Source: CAYZZA01 sp964482685
GTDB taxonomy: Bacteria; Bacillota; Bacilli; Lactobacillales; Carnobacteriaceae_A
Direction: 5' to 3'
DNA length: 29,689 nucleotides
NCBI GenBank assembly: GCA_964482685.1
Contig: CAYZZA010000014.1
Location: 1 to 29,689 of the forward strand
The notes beneath the pieces are model-generated. The model did no database searches and was not told the DNA's origin. It was given only the letters and a program-made list of their open reading frames with translations. The stretch's first letter is position 1, and every line of letters begins with the position of its first letter. Below, in pieces: positions 21,569-29,601 of this stretch. The position numbers and the translations under genes are program-made.

Positions 21569-21580
21569 AGGAGTGACAAA

Positions 21581-24178
21581 ATGTCTACAAGTACGAAAGA
21601 AATACTTACGTGGAATGCAGAAAAATTAAATGCAGACATTGCACAGTTCCCACAAGTCCACCCTATTACACCAGATATGACCATTACACATCAAGGTGTG
21701 TCAAGAATGGTTATGATCGATCGGTATTCTTTTAAAGATACAGCCAAAATAACCCTTTCAGCAGGCGATCTTGTCGTCCTTACAGTGAAACCCGATCCTC
21801 AATATCCTGCACGCGGCATTGGAATTGTCCAATCGATTGATTGGGAAGAGCAAAAAGCACTTATTCTCCTTGAAGAAGAGTACCGCGCCGTCTTAGAAGA
21901 AGAGACTGAACGTGAAACAGGTCTCATCGAGCGAGATTTGGATATCATTGAAAAACCACTTGAAATTTATTATGAACAAATTGCTAAACGAAACGCTATT
22001 GGGTTATCTGAAACAGAAACAACACCCGAAAAGCGACAAGCAGCTCATGATGCCTTTTACGAAGAGTTGGTACATCTAAACTTTATTCCAGCTGGTCGTG
22101 TGTTGTACGGAGCTGGTTCACAAACAGATGTTACCTACTTTAACTGTTACGTCATGCCGTTTATTGCGGACTCGCGCGAAGGAATTTCAGATCACCGAAA
22201 ACAAGTGATGGAAATCATGAGTCGCGGCGGTGGTGTTGGAACCAACGGTTCAACGCTTCGACCTCGGAATGCCTTGGCTCGCGGAGTAAACGGGAAGTCT
22301 TCAGGATCTGTTTCTTGGTTGGATGACATTGCCAAACTAACACATCTTGTCGAACAAGGCGGAAGCAGACGTGGTGCACAAATGATTATGCTTGCCGATT
22401 GGCATCCTGACATTATTGAATTTATTATTTCTAAAATGCAAAATCCCCGTGTTCTTCGTTATTTGATTGAAAGTACAGATGACGAACAAATCCAGACATT
22501 GGCCAAAGAAAAACTTAACTTTACTCCTTTTTCAAGCCGTGAATTAGACATGTACCAAGGCATTGTAAATTACAAAAACTTTCCGGGTCATGGCGGCTTT
22601 CCAAGAGAAACCATCCTTGAAGCCGAAGAAAAATTACGCGATGGTGGGACCTATTCAGTACACAATCCAGAATTCCTAACAGGCGCAAATATTACAGTTA
22701 CATTAACCGATGACTTTATGGAAGCAGTCAAACAAGATGCCGATTGGGAACTTCGTTTTCCTGATGTAGAAAACTACACTCCTGAAGAAATGGACCGTTA
22801 CAATGAAGAGTGGGCTGATATTGGAGACGTCCGCGAGTGGAGCGAAAAAGGGTTTGGAGTACGGACCTACCGCACAATCCGCGCGCGCGAACTCTGGAAG
22901 TTAATCAACAACTGTGCAACCTATTCCGCTGAGCCAGGTGTATTCTTTATTGATAACGCCAACGAAGATACAAATGCTAAAGCGTATGGACAAAAAGTTG
23001 TGGCTACGAACCCTTGTGGCGAACAGCCCCTTGCGCCTTACTCAGTCTGTAACTTAGCTGCGGTTAACTTAGCGCAGATGGCAAACAAAGATACACAAGA
23101 AGTAGATTACGAAAAACTAATCAAAACAGTTAAGACAGGAATTCGTTTGCAAGACAACGTCATTGATGCCACACCTTATTTTCTCCCTGAAAATGAGAAA
23201 CAAGCTCTTGGAGAGCGACGCATTGGGCTAGGTGTCATGGGACTTGCTGATTTAATGATCTATACTGGACACCGATATGGATCTCCTGAAGGAAACAAAG
23301 TTGTGGATACTTTATTTAAAACCATTGCAGTTTCTGCCTATGAAGCTTCAATTGATCTTGCCAAAGAAAAAGGAAGTTTCCCATTCTTGATTGGTAAAAC
23401 AGAAGAAGAAACACAGACACTTCGCAAACGTTTTACCGAAACAGGATTTATGAAGAAAATGCCTCCTCATATTCGCGAAGGAGTCCTAAAACATGGAATT
23501 CGTAACTCACACCTTGTAACAGTTGCGCCTACGGGCAGTACTGGAACCATGGTTGGGGTATCCACTGGGCTAGAACCATACTTTGCCTTTAAATATTTCC
23601 GAAGCGGACGTCTCGGGAAGTTTATTGAAGTCAACTCAGAGATTGTCACAGAATATTTGGCACAACATCCAGAAACAGATTCAGATAACTTGCCCCCACA
23701 ATTTGTGACGTCTATGGACTTAACACCGGAAGAACACGTGGATGTACAAACAACCATTCAACGTTGGGTTGATAGCTCTATTTCTAAAACAGTAAATGCA
23801 CCTAAAGGCTATACCCCCAAACAAGTGGAATCTGTATATGAACGTCTCTACGAGGGTGGGGCAAAAGGTGGAACTGTCTATGTAGATGGATCAAGAGATT
23901 CACAAGTTTTAACATTAAAAGCAGAAGAAAATGAGCGCGATGATTTGTCTCTCTTTACGATGGAAGAAACCACCATCATTGAAGACAAAGATGAGTTGGC
24001 TTTGCTCGTCACTCAAGCCAAACAAGAGCATATCCGCAGACATGGACACACCGATGATGTTGTATATGGATCAGACATTGGCAATACGTGTCCGGTTTGT
24101 CGAAAAGGAACGGTTGAAGAAATTGGTGGCTGTAACACATGTATCAATTGCAATGCTCAATTGAAGTGTGGCCTGTAA
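21581..24178 (+). CDS. nrdJ: Adenosylcobalamin-dependent (class II) ribonucleotide reductase
   Basis: Single-subunit RNR of 865 aa that reduces ribonucleotides using adenosylcobalamin, with no oxygen requirement or sensitivity. The radical Cys479 and Glu481 lie in NPCGEQPL, and the redox pair is Cys189 (FNCYVMPF) and Cys490 (YSVCNLAAVN). VAPTGSTGTM is in the phosphate-binding region. The C-terminal tail CPVCRKGTVEEIGGCNTC and INCNAQLKCGL has six Cys, the zinc-type and reducing tail of this subfamily. An N-terminal segment (about 40-110) precedes the ATP-cone-like region. ATG after GAAGGAG. Monocistronic. No nrdE/F/D/G or cobalamin genes are nearby. Confidence 0.93.
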   Translation: MSTSTKEILTWNAEKLNADIAQFPQVHPITPDMTITHQGVSRMVMIDRYSFKDTAKITLSAGDLVVLTVKPDPQYPARGIGIVQSIDWEEQKALILLEEEYRAVLEEETERETGLIERDLDIIEKPLEIYYEQIAKRNAIGLSETETTPEKRQAAHDAFYEELVHLNFIPAGRVLYGAGSQTDVTYFNCYVMPFIADSREGISDHRKQVMEIMSRGGGVGTNGSTLRPRNALARGVNGKSSGSVSWLDDIAKLTHLVEQGGSRRGAQMIMLADWHPDIIEFIISKMQNPRVLRYLIESTDDEQIQTLAKEKLNFTPFSSRELDMYQGIVNYKNFPGHGGFPRETILEAEEKLRDGGTYSVHNPEFLTGANITVTLTDDFMEAVKQDADWELRFPDVENYTPEEMDRYNEEWADIGDVREWSEKGFGVRTYRTIRARELWKLINNCATYSAEPGVFFIDNANEDTNAKAYGQKVVATNPCGEQPLAPYSVCNLAAVNLAQMANKDTQEVDYEKLIKTVKTGIRLQDNVIDATPYFLPENEKQALGERRIGLGVMGLADLMIYTGHRYGSPEGNKVVDTLFKTIAVSAYEASIDLAKEKGSFPFLIGKTEEETQTLRKRFTETGFMKKMPPHIREGVLKHGIRNSHLVTVAPTGSTGTMVGVSTGLEPYFAFKYFRSGRLGKFIEVNSEIVTEYLAQHPETDSDNLPPQFVTSMDLTPEEHVDVQTTIQRWVDSSISKTVNAPKGYTPKQVESVYERLYEGGAKGGTVYVDGSRDSQVLTLKAEENERDDLSLFTMEETTIIEDKDELALLVTQAKQEHIRRHGHTDDVVYGSDIGNTCPVCRKGTVEEIGGCNTCINCNAQLKCGL

Positions 24179-24191
24179 AAAGATTTTCTCT

Positions 24192-24219
24192 TTGTTTTTT
24201 TCTTTTTTCTCTTTATAGT
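24192..24219 (+). promoter_or_regulatory. Candidate promoter of the DUF378 gene
   Basis: TTGTTT (24192-24197), 16 nt, TATAGT (24214-24219), directly after nrdJ. An AAAGGAGG ribosome site follows. Confidence 0.5.
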
Positions 24220-24257
24220 AATAGACGTACGTACATAAAGATGAAAGGAGGAGTAGA

Positions 24258-24479
24258 ATGAAAATAGTAGACCGTGTGGCTTTATCCTTGCTTATCGTGG
24301 GCGGTTTAAACTGGCTTCTTGTCGGGTTGATGGATATCGATTTAGTCGCTACACTATTTGGAGGAACAGATGCCCCTCTAGCTCGCATCGTTTATGTGAT
24401 CGTAGGGCTCTGTGCTCTTTACTGTTTCAAATATTTCACTTATACCCCTAGAGGATACCGTGATCGAGATCGACTATAA
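24258..24479 (+). CDS. DUF378 family small membrane protein (YuzA-like)
   Basis: Membrane protein of 73 aa with two hydrophobic helices (about 6-25 and 42-58). The family pattern is VDRVALSLLIVGGLNWLLVG, D(I/L)DLVATLFGG and ARIVYVIVGLCALY. The tail is short and Arg-rich (RGYRDRDRL). The ATG lies 7 nt after AAAGGAGGAG, a strong site. The function is unknown; relatives are common stress-associated small proteins in Firmicutes, but nothing here proves a role. It probably has its own promoter and ends at a bidirectional terminator. Confidence 0.85.
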   Translation: MKIVDRVALSLLIVGGLNWLLVGLMDIDLVATLFGGTDAPLARIVYVIVGLCALYCFKYFTYTPRGYRDRDRL

Positions 24480-24527
24480 AAAAAAGCTTCTTTAGATGAA
24501 CACACCTTCATCCAAAGAAGCTTTTTT
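24480..24527. terminator. Bidirectional terminator between the DUF378 gene and mgsA
   Basis: Arms 24480-24500 and 24507-24527 pair over 21 positions with one A-C mismatch. A6/T6 ends face both convergent genes. Confidence 0.88.
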
Positions 24528-24544
24528 ATTTTCTCACCATCGCA

Positions 24545-24955
24545 TTATTCGCGCGTCTGTCCTCTTCTTAAATCACGCCAATCTAAATATCCAGCGTCCA
24601 ATCCTCTTAATAGAATTTCAGCTGTTCCTAAATTCGTTGCCAGTGGAATATCGTAGACATCACACAAACGCAACAAGGCACTAATATCTGGTTCGTGCGC
24701 TTGGGCAGTCAGAGGGTCACGTAAGAAAATAACCAAATCCATTCGGTTGTCTGAAACTGCCGCACCAATTTGTTGGTCTCCCCCTAAGGGACCTGAGCGA
24801 AAACGCGTTAATTCCAACCCTGTTTCTTCCATGATTCGTTTTCCAGTTGTACCTGTCGCATATAAGTCATGCTTAGCTAAAATATATTTATACGCCAAGG
24901 CCAAACGGACAATGTCTTCTTTTTTCTTGTCGTGTGCAATTAGAGCAATATGCAT
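24545..24955 (-). CDS. mgsA: Methylglyoxal synthase
   Basis: Converts dihydroxyacetone phosphate to methylglyoxal and phosphate, a bypass of lower glycolysis when phosphate is short. The protein is 136 aa. It holds IALIAHDKKKEDIV (3-16), the phosphate-binding YATGTTGKRI (32-41), SGPLGGDQQIGA with the catalytic Asp, DLVIFLRDPL, and the C-terminal DIPLATNLGTAE. The ATG lies 9 nt after AAGGAAG. It is monocistronic, with a predicted extended -10 promoter at 25010-25018, and divergent from the FAD oxidoreductase gene. Confidence 0.96.
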   Translation of the reverse strand: MHIALIAHDKKKEDIVRLALAYKYILAKHDLYATGTTGKRIMEETGLELTRFRSGPLGGDQQIGAAVSDNRMDLVIFLRDPLTAQAHEPDISALLRLCDVYDIPLATNLGTAEILLRGLDAGYLDWRDLRRGQTRE

Positions 24956-25258
24956 TCAGTCACACTTCCTTCATTCGTTTTGGTCAACTTGTGCCGTCTT
25001 TTCTTACTTATCATAGCACATGCACATATGTGTAGCGAAGAAACAATCGTTTCTTTTCTCTAGCGTGTGTATCTCTTTTTTTATTGAAACCTCTTCTTAT
25101 TGTACGTTACACTATAGGAATAGAAAGACCTTTGCTACGTAAAAAGAAGCAGCGTCACAATTAATTGTGTCGTGAATCAAAGAGCGTTGGTTTTTATGAC
25201 TCAGCTTATATGAAGGCAGCCCTACACGTTGTCTAAAACATAGAAATGGAGAGAACCT
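24956..25258. other. 303-bp divergent intergenic region mgsA / FAD oxidoreductase
   Basis: No gene. On the minus strand TGCTATGAT (-10 at 25015-25010, TGn extended) is the probable mgsA promoter. A hairpin-capable AAGAAAC/GTTTCTT lies near 25040-25057. On the plus strand there are two candidate promoters: TTGAAA (25084-25089), 18 nt, TACACT (25108-25113); and TTGGTT (25187-25192), 16 nt, TATGAA (25209-25214). A 14-bp palindrome lies at 25156-25169. Confidence 0.5.
25156..25169. promoter_or_regulatory. MarR/OhrR-like palindromic operator candidate
   Basis: CACAATTAATTGTG is a perfect palindrome. It differs only at its outermost pair from the TACAATT-AATTGTA element bound by Bacillus OhrR, a MarR-family repressor. 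It lies downstream of one candidate promoter and just upstream of the other. Confidence 0.4.
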
Positions 25259-26404
25259 ATGTCTACAAAAACACCTTCTATCGCCATCATCGGAGCAGGA
25301 ATCGTCGGAGCTTCGGCAGCCTATTACTTAACCAATGTATATGGACACAACGTGTCTATTTATGACGAAGGAACTGGACAAGCAACCTCAGCTGCTGCTG
25401 GGATTCTTTGTCCGTGGTTATCACGCCGAAGAAACAAAGAGTGGTACCGTTTAGTAAAAGAAGGGGCTGCGATGTACCCTTCCTTCCTTGAACAAACTGG
25501 AGTCGACCTTAATACCTCGCTTTTTTATAAAAATACGGGAGCTTTATTTTTAAAAAAAGACCAAAAAAAGTTGGACACTTTTACAGAGTTTGCGCGTACT
25601 CGTCAACAATCCACTCCAGCAATGGGAACGGTCTCTCAACTAACCCCTGAAGACATCAAAAGAAAAATCCCGTTCTATGAAGGCACCCAATCGGGGCTTT
25701 TTGTCTCTGGTGGGAGCCGTGTAGATGGAGGAATGCTTGTCGAACATCTCTTGGAAGTGTCTGTCAAAAAAGGAGCAACAGTCTACCCCACTCGCGCTCA
25801 TGTATCAAAAGGGAATGAAAAGAACTATGTGCTGACGACAGAGAACGCTAAAAAGGAATATGATGTCGTCATTCTAGCTGTAGGTGCGTGGCTTCCTCAA
25901 CTTCTAGAACCTTTAGGCTACTCAGTCGATATTCGTGCTCAAAAAGGACAATTGGCTCTTTTAAACCTTCCATATAAAGAAACAAATGAAATGCCTGTGG
26001 TGATTCCTGAAGGGGAAAAAGACATCCTCTTTTTTTCAGATGGCCAAACAGTCATCGGCGCAACGCATGAAAATGATCAAGGATACGACTTAACCATTCA
26101 ACCTGATCTAGTTGCACCGATGATTCAAGAGTCCATTGACGACTTTTCTTCCTTGTTCACTCAGTCTGAGTCTATTCACTACCGAGTGGGTACACGAGCC
26201 TATACATCCGATTTCGCTTCTTTTATAGGAGAAGTTCCAGGACTCTCCTCTCTCTTTGCAGCAAGTGGGTTAGGATCTTCAGGCCTCACAGCTGGACCTC
26301 TTGTAGGGAAGATGTTGGCACAAATGGTGCAAGGCGAACAAACAGACTTGCCTTTATGTGATTATCCTATTGAAAAATATATCCAACAAACCGATCTACG
26401 CTAA
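25259..26404 (+). CDS. FAD-dependent amine/amino-acid oxidoreductase (DAO family)
   Basis: Flavoprotein of 381 aa. The N-terminal dinucleotide-binding motif is IAIIGAGIVGASAAYYL (8-24), followed by YDEGTGQATSAAAGILCPWL, the typical GILCPW stretch of YurR/DadA-like proteins. DVVILAVGAWLPQLL is the mid GxG/W motif, and RAQKGQLALL and the C-terminal ASGLGSSGLTAGPLVG contact FAD. No signal peptide and no membrane anchor, so cytosolic. The family oxidises D-amino acids, glycine or sarcosine-type amines; the substrate cannot be told from sequence. The ATG is preceded by GGAGAG. Monocistronic, with an OhrR-like palindrome upstream. Confidence 0.85.
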   Translation: MSTKTPSIAIIGAGIVGASAAYYLTNVYGHNVSIYDEGTGQATSAAAGILCPWLSRRRNKEWYRLVKEGAAMYPSFLEQTGVDLNTSLFYKNTGALFLKKDQKKLDTFTEFARTRQQSTPAMGTVSQLTPEDIKRKIPFYEGTQSGLFVSGGSRVDGGMLVEHLLEVSVKKGATVYPTRAHVSKGNEKNYVLTTENAKKEYDVVILAVGAWLPQLLEPLGYSVDIRAQKGQLALLNLPYKETNEMPVVIPEGEKDILFFSDGQTVIGATHENDQGYDLTIQPDLVAPMIQESIDDFSSLFTQSESIHYRVGTRAYTSDFASFIGEVPGLSSLFAASGLGSSGLTAGPLVGKMLAQMVQGEQTDLPLCDYPIEKYIQQTDLR

Positions 26405-26431
26405 CTTGCATTATTCCTTATGATTCATACC

Positions 26432-26475
26432 AAAAGACTCCCTTCTTTTCATAATTGGAAAGAAGGGAGTCTTTT
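26432..26475. terminator. Bidirectional terminator after the FAD oxidoreductase and lipoprotein genes
   Basis: Perfect 17-bp arms 26432-26448 and 26459-26475 with a 10-nt loop and A4/T4 ends. The lipoprotein stop codon begins 2 nt from the right arm. Confidence 0.9.
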
Positions 26476-26476
26476 A

Positions 26477-27274
26477 TTACTGTTTGATGTATCGGTTAAA
26501 TTCACCTGTAAGAGGATCCATTTTCTCAAGCCTTTTTGTGTCAAAGTGATACCTAAAAATTCCAATCATCGTTGAAATAGACACGTCTTCTACTTCCATT
26601 CCTTGTCTAATTTCCACTTGGTACACGTGGGCATCCGTTTTAATCACAAAAAACTCATACTCACTAGCGTCAATCCCGATTTGTTCCGTTACTTCCATTA
26701 ATACTTGTTCTTGTTCTTCCATTCCTTCTAGAACGATTTTTGTAGACTGCTTTTCAGGTTTTTTTGAGCTAACCCGACGCTCCGTGCTGCTTTTTTTATT
26801 TTCCAACCACGTTTGAATCTCTTCATCCGAAGCCGAGACGATGTCTCCACCTGTGTCTTCTTTAAATTCTTCAGACGCCAAACTAGAGACGCGTTCTGTT
26901 TGATAGCTTGTGTCTTTACTTATTTTGGTTAATGTTTGGTTCTTTTCTTCTTTTGCCTGTGCAAGGTGAATTTCTTTTTGTAGTGTTTCTGCATCTTGCT
27001 TTAACGTAGGCTCAGCACTTAAATCATTTTGTAAAAGCATTTGCAACGTACCTGACGCCGCGTCTAATTGGCCTTCTTCGTATTGTTGATTGGCTTCTTT
27101 AAACATATTTTCATACACAGCTGTACGTGGTGCATCTTGTCCAATGGATGTGGACGTGGACACAGCCTGTTCAGTCGAGGTGTCCGACATGCTAGAATCA
27201 GACTGATCGCATCCAATCAGTAAACATACACTTATAAAAATACTTGCTAGCACTGTATATCTATTTTTCTTCAT
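26477..27274 (-). CDS. Putative lipoprotein of unknown function
   Basis: I do not recognise a named family. The 265-aa product has a lipoprotein signal: basic MKKNRY, a hydrophobic stretch 7-21, and the lipobox LIGC with Cys22, then a Ser/Thr/Asp-rich linker (23-50). Residues about 54-110 are helical and read like a single TPR or coiled-coil unit (EANQQYEEGQLDAASGTL). A charged linker follows, then a C-terminal beta-rich domain (about 185-265) with YEFFVIKTDAHVYQVEIR and GIFRYHFDTKRLEKMDP. It would face the outside, anchored to the membrane. The ATG at 27274 is 9 nt from AAGGAGG; a GTG at 27280 is too close. It is 35 nt after rsmI, so probably the last gene of that operon. Confidence 0.7.
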   Translation of the reverse strand: MKKNRYTVLASIFISVCLLIGCDQSDSSMSDTSTEQAVSTSTSIGQDAPRTAVYENMFKEANQQYEEGQLDAASGTLQMLLQNDLSAEPTLKQDAETLQKEIHLAQAKEEKNQTLTKISKDTSYQTERVSSLASEEFKEDTGGDIVSASDEEIQTWLENKKSSTERRVSSKKPEKQSTKIVLEGMEEQEQVLMEVTEQIGIDASEYEFFVIKTDAHVYQVEIRQGMEVEDVSISTMIGIFRYHFDTKRLEKMDPLTGEFNRYIKQ

Positions 27275-27309
27275 CGACACATTCCTCCTTTAGCCCTACA
27301 TACTTCATT

Positions 27310-28197
27310 CTACTCTAGATAAAACGATGATAGCTGATGAAAAGCTGCGTAAACGTCTTGCTTTTTCATTCCTCTTAACTTGGCAACAGATTTGATGGCT
27401 TCTTTGCTAGAAACATCGTCCTGTTCCATAATGTCTTGGACATGTTCTGAAATTGTAAAGTGGTTCCACGTATCTTCAACTAACACTGGGGCTTTATTTC
27501 CTTCAAGAATTAAGCAGAATTCGCCTCGCAACTCTGTTTCTTCTGACCACGCGATAACTTCTGCTATTGTTCCGCGAATAAACTCTTCAAACCGTTTGGT
27601 TAGTTCACGTGCAAGAACGATTTTCCGGTTGGGACCCATCACTTTCTGGATATGTTTCAACACCATTTTTAAGCGGTGGGGAGATTCATACAGAATGATG
27701 GTTTCAGAACGTGTATTCAATTCTTCTAATTCATCCAGTTGCTCATTTTTCTTTCGTTTTAAAAAACCATAAAAATAAAATGGTTGTGGAACAAGTCCGG
27801 ATGCAATCAAAGCGGTAACACCTGCGCTGGCACCTGGCAATGGGATAACGGGTATTCCTGCATCAATCACAGCTTTTGTTAATTCAAATCCTGGGTCACT
27901 AATCGATGGCATCCCTGCATCACTTACCTGTGCAATCATGTGGCCTTCTTCTAGTTTTTTGACCAATTGTGGAATCCGCTCTTGCCAATTGTGTTCATGA
28001 AAACTTGTTTGAGGAGTTTGGATTTCAAAATGATTTAAGAGCTTTTGTGTTTGGCGAGTATCTTCTGCAGCAATAAGATCGACTTCTTTTAATATGTTGA
28101 TGGCTCGAAACGTCATATCTTCTAGATTTCCAATCGGAGTTGGAACGAGATATAATTTTCCCTTTGCTGAATCTTCATAACTTTTTTGACTAAGCAT
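27310..28197 (-). CDS. rsmI: 16S rRNA (cytidine1402-2'-O)-methyltransferase
   Basis: SAM-dependent tetrapyrrole-methylase-fold enzyme that methylates C1402 of 16S rRNA. It holds LYLVPTPIGNLEDMTFRA, AAEDTRQTQKLLNHF, VSDAGMPSISDPG, PLPGASAGVTALIASGL, ILYESPHRL and GEFCLILEG, all in family order. The product is 295 aa from the ATG at 28197, which has AAGGAG 6-7 nt upstream. A longer frame to 28224 lies within the upstream gene and has no clear site. It overlaps yazA by 8 nt. The trmN6-yazA-rsmI order matches Bacillus yabB-yazA-yabC. Confidence 0.95.
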   Translation of the reverse strand: MLSQKSYEDSAKGKLYLVPTPIGNLEDMTFRAINILKEVDLIAAEDTRQTQKLLNHFEIQTPQTSFHEHNWQERIPQLVKKLEEGHMIAQVSDAGMPSISDPGFELTKAVIDAGIPVIPLPGASAGVTALIASGLVPQPFYFYGFLKRKKNEQLDELEELNTRSETIILYESPHRLKMVLKHIQKVMGPNRKIVLARELTKRFEEFIRGTIAEVIAWSEETELRGEFCLILEGNKAPVLVEDTWNHFTISEHVQDIMEQDDVSSKEAIKSVAKLRGMKKQDVYAAFHQLSSFYLE

Positions 28198-28537
28198 GCT
28201 TTTCTCCTTCTTCCATTCGTACATTTGAGGCTTCTTTTTTTATTAAAAGCACTGGAGCTTTTCCAAGCGGAAAGACCACTCCTTTTGTTTTTAAAAACGC
28301 TTCTTTCTTGGCTCGTGTCTTTTTTTTGAATGAAGCTTCCGCCTTCATGGCTTCACTCTTAGACGCATACCTCTCTGCGTAAACCATCGTTAAGGGACGC
28401 CGACTCCTTACGCGAGTATATTTTGCGCCCACTCCTTCATTGTGTTCACGCAACCGCCGATCTAAGTCTACCGTATATCCCGCATACAAAGAATTGTCTT
28501 TACAAAGAAGGACATAGAAGTAACTAGTTTTTTCCAT
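28190..28537 (-). CDS. GIY-YIG nuclease superfamily protein (YazA/UPF0213)
   Basis: Small protein of 115 aa with a lone GIY-YIG domain: YFYVLLCKDNSLYAGYTVDL (6-25) contains the YVL and YAG signature, then the Arg of RRLREHN, and EASFKKKTRAKK near the end. UPF0213 proteins have no proven cellular substrate that I know of. The start ATG at 28537 lies inside the last codons of the methyltransferase gene (14-nt overlap) and has only a poor ribosome site, so translational coupling is likely. A longer frame reaches 28642 entirely within that gene and is not supported. Confidence 0.85.
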   Translation of the reverse strand: MEKTSYFYVLLCKDNSLYAGYTVDLDRRLREHNEGVGAKYTRVRSRRPLTMVYAERYASKSEAMKAEASFKKKTRAKKEAFLKTKGVVFPLGKAPVLLIKKEASNVRMEEGEKHA

Positions 28538-29276
28538 AGACGATGTCTCGAGCTTCTTGAGAGTATTCATTGTTGCGATCAAAGACAACAAGTGGGGGGA
28601 GCACTTTAAATCCAGAGTCTTTCCCATCTTTAATGGCTTCAATCAAGACGATGTTTGCGTCTTTTTCTTTTTTAGGATAAACAAACTGAATTTTTTTCGG
28701 AGTCAATCGATGGCGCTTTAATGTTTCTATTATTTCCAAGAAGCGATCCGGACGATGCACCAAATACATCTTTCCGTTTACTTTTAGCAACCCTCCTGCA
28801 ATGGAGACAATCTCTTCTAAATTTGTATGCAACTCATGGCGTGCAATGGCTAAATGTTCATTTGGGTTCTTTATACTTGTATCCGTGTGTGGAAAATAAG
28901 GAGGGTTACATGTTACCACATCCACAGAATCCTTTTGAAACCACTTAAATGAGTCAGACACGTCTCCTTCAATCACTTCTAACTGAGTCTCCATCTTATT
29001 CAGTAAGAAGCTTCTCCGTGCCATATTCACAAGTTTTTCTTGCAATTCAATTCCTGTAATATTACTTGCTGTTTTTTTACTTAAAAGCAAAGGCACAACC
29101 CCATTGCCCGAACATAAATCTACAATCTTGGCTCGGTTATGCTTAGGAACTACAGCAAAGTCGCCTAACAAAAGGGCATCCAATGAAAAGGAAAAGACAG
29201 TTGGACTTTGAATAATCTCTAACCCACATTGCATCAACTTATCAATTCGTTCATGTTCGTTTAATTCGACATCCAT
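28524..29276 (-). CDS. tRNA1(Val) (adenine37-N6)-methyltransferase family protein (YabB-like)
   Basis: Rossmann-fold SAM methyltransferase of 250 aa. Motif I is VDLCSGNGVVPLLLS (52-66), the acidic end of strand 2 is TGIELQ, and the catalytic NPPY is at 124-127, an N6-adenine signature, followed by FPHTDTSIKN. This is the TrmN6/YabB group. The modified base is inferred from the E. coli family, and Firmicute members are less well studied. The ATG is preceded by GAGGAA. It is first gene of the operon with yazA and rsmI. A candidate -10 TATACT (29315-29310) lies 33 nt upstream, with a weak -35. Confidence 0.88.
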   Translation of the reverse strand: MDVELNEHERIDKLMQCGLEIIQSPTVFSFSLDALLLGDFAVVPKHNRAKIVDLCSGNGVVPLLLSKKTASNITGIELQEKLVNMARRSFLLNKMETQLEVIEGDVSDSFKWFQKDSVDVVTCNPPYFPHTDTSIKNPNEHLAIARHELHTNLEEIVSIAGGLLKVNGKMYLVHRPDRFLEIIETLKRHRLTPKKIQFVYPKKEKDANIVLIEAIKDGKDSGFKVLPPLVVFDRNNEYSQEARDIVYGKN

Positions 29277-29346
29277 ACTGATTCCTCACTTTTTCAACTA
29301 TGTATATTCAGTATAACGCATCTACTGACTCTTAACAGAAAAAAAT

Positions 29347-29373
29347 CCCTCCCATTGTAGTATCTAGGGAAGG
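29347..29373 (-). terminator. Terminator of the 69-codon gene
   Basis: Minus strand CCTTCCC (29373-29367) pairs with GGGAGGG (29353-29347), with one G-T wobble and a 13-nt loop. ATTTTTTTC follows. It lies 18 nt past the small gene's stop, which supports that gene being real. Confidence 0.75.
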
Positions 29374-29391
29374 CCTCTTTTTATTTTTTTC

Positions 29392-29601
29392 TCACACAAC
29401 ATCCATTGAATATTTGTATTCATAGATCTGATTGGATTGCTCTGAAAGAAAAATAAAAGATTCTTTGTCATTTTTAAGTATTTTTTCGGATACAGCTCCC
29501 GTAGGCTTCAGGATGTCAAATACATATTGGGTAGTTAAATTTTGTTGACTCAAAAAATCTTCTATTTCTGGTCCAGTTAATCGCTTTCCCGGTTGAATCA
29601 T
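29392..29601 (-). CDS. Small protein of unknown function, 69 aa
   Basis: I do not recognise this protein. It is soluble and slightly acidic, with no signal or membrane segment. The N-terminal half (GPEIEDFLSQQNLTTQYVFDIL) looks helical and could be a compact helix-turn-helix-like or dimerising unit. The C-terminal half (ESFIFLSEQSNQIYEYKYSMDVV) looks like two beta strands. It is supported by an AAGGAAG site 6-8 nt before the ATG and a good terminator directly after the stop. It lies upstream of the tRNA/rRNA methyltransferase operon, in the same direction but separated by the terminator. Confidence 0.6.
   Translation of the reverse strand: MIQPGKRLTGPEIEDFLSQQNLTTQYVFDILKPTGAVSEKILKNDKESFIFLSEQSNQIYEYKYSMDVV

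Larger units (their letters stand above)
21098..21580. other. 483-bp divergent regulatory region between fhs and nrdJ
   Basis: No gene. It contains the fhs promoter with a tandem 13-bp repeat (left), a 10-bp inverted repeat at 21334-21343/21405-21414 enclosing a pyrimidine/purine-rich foldback, the nrdJ promoter with a 26-bp palindrome, and an nrdJ leader of about 143 nt with two hairpins. I saw no THF or cobalamin riboswitch consensus and no NrdR-box pair. Confidence 0.6.

Noticed and set aside
24179..24200. Terminator directly after nrdJ
   Set aside because: Only a 5-bp AAAGA/TCTTT stem precedes the T-rich stretch. It is too weak to report as a terminator.
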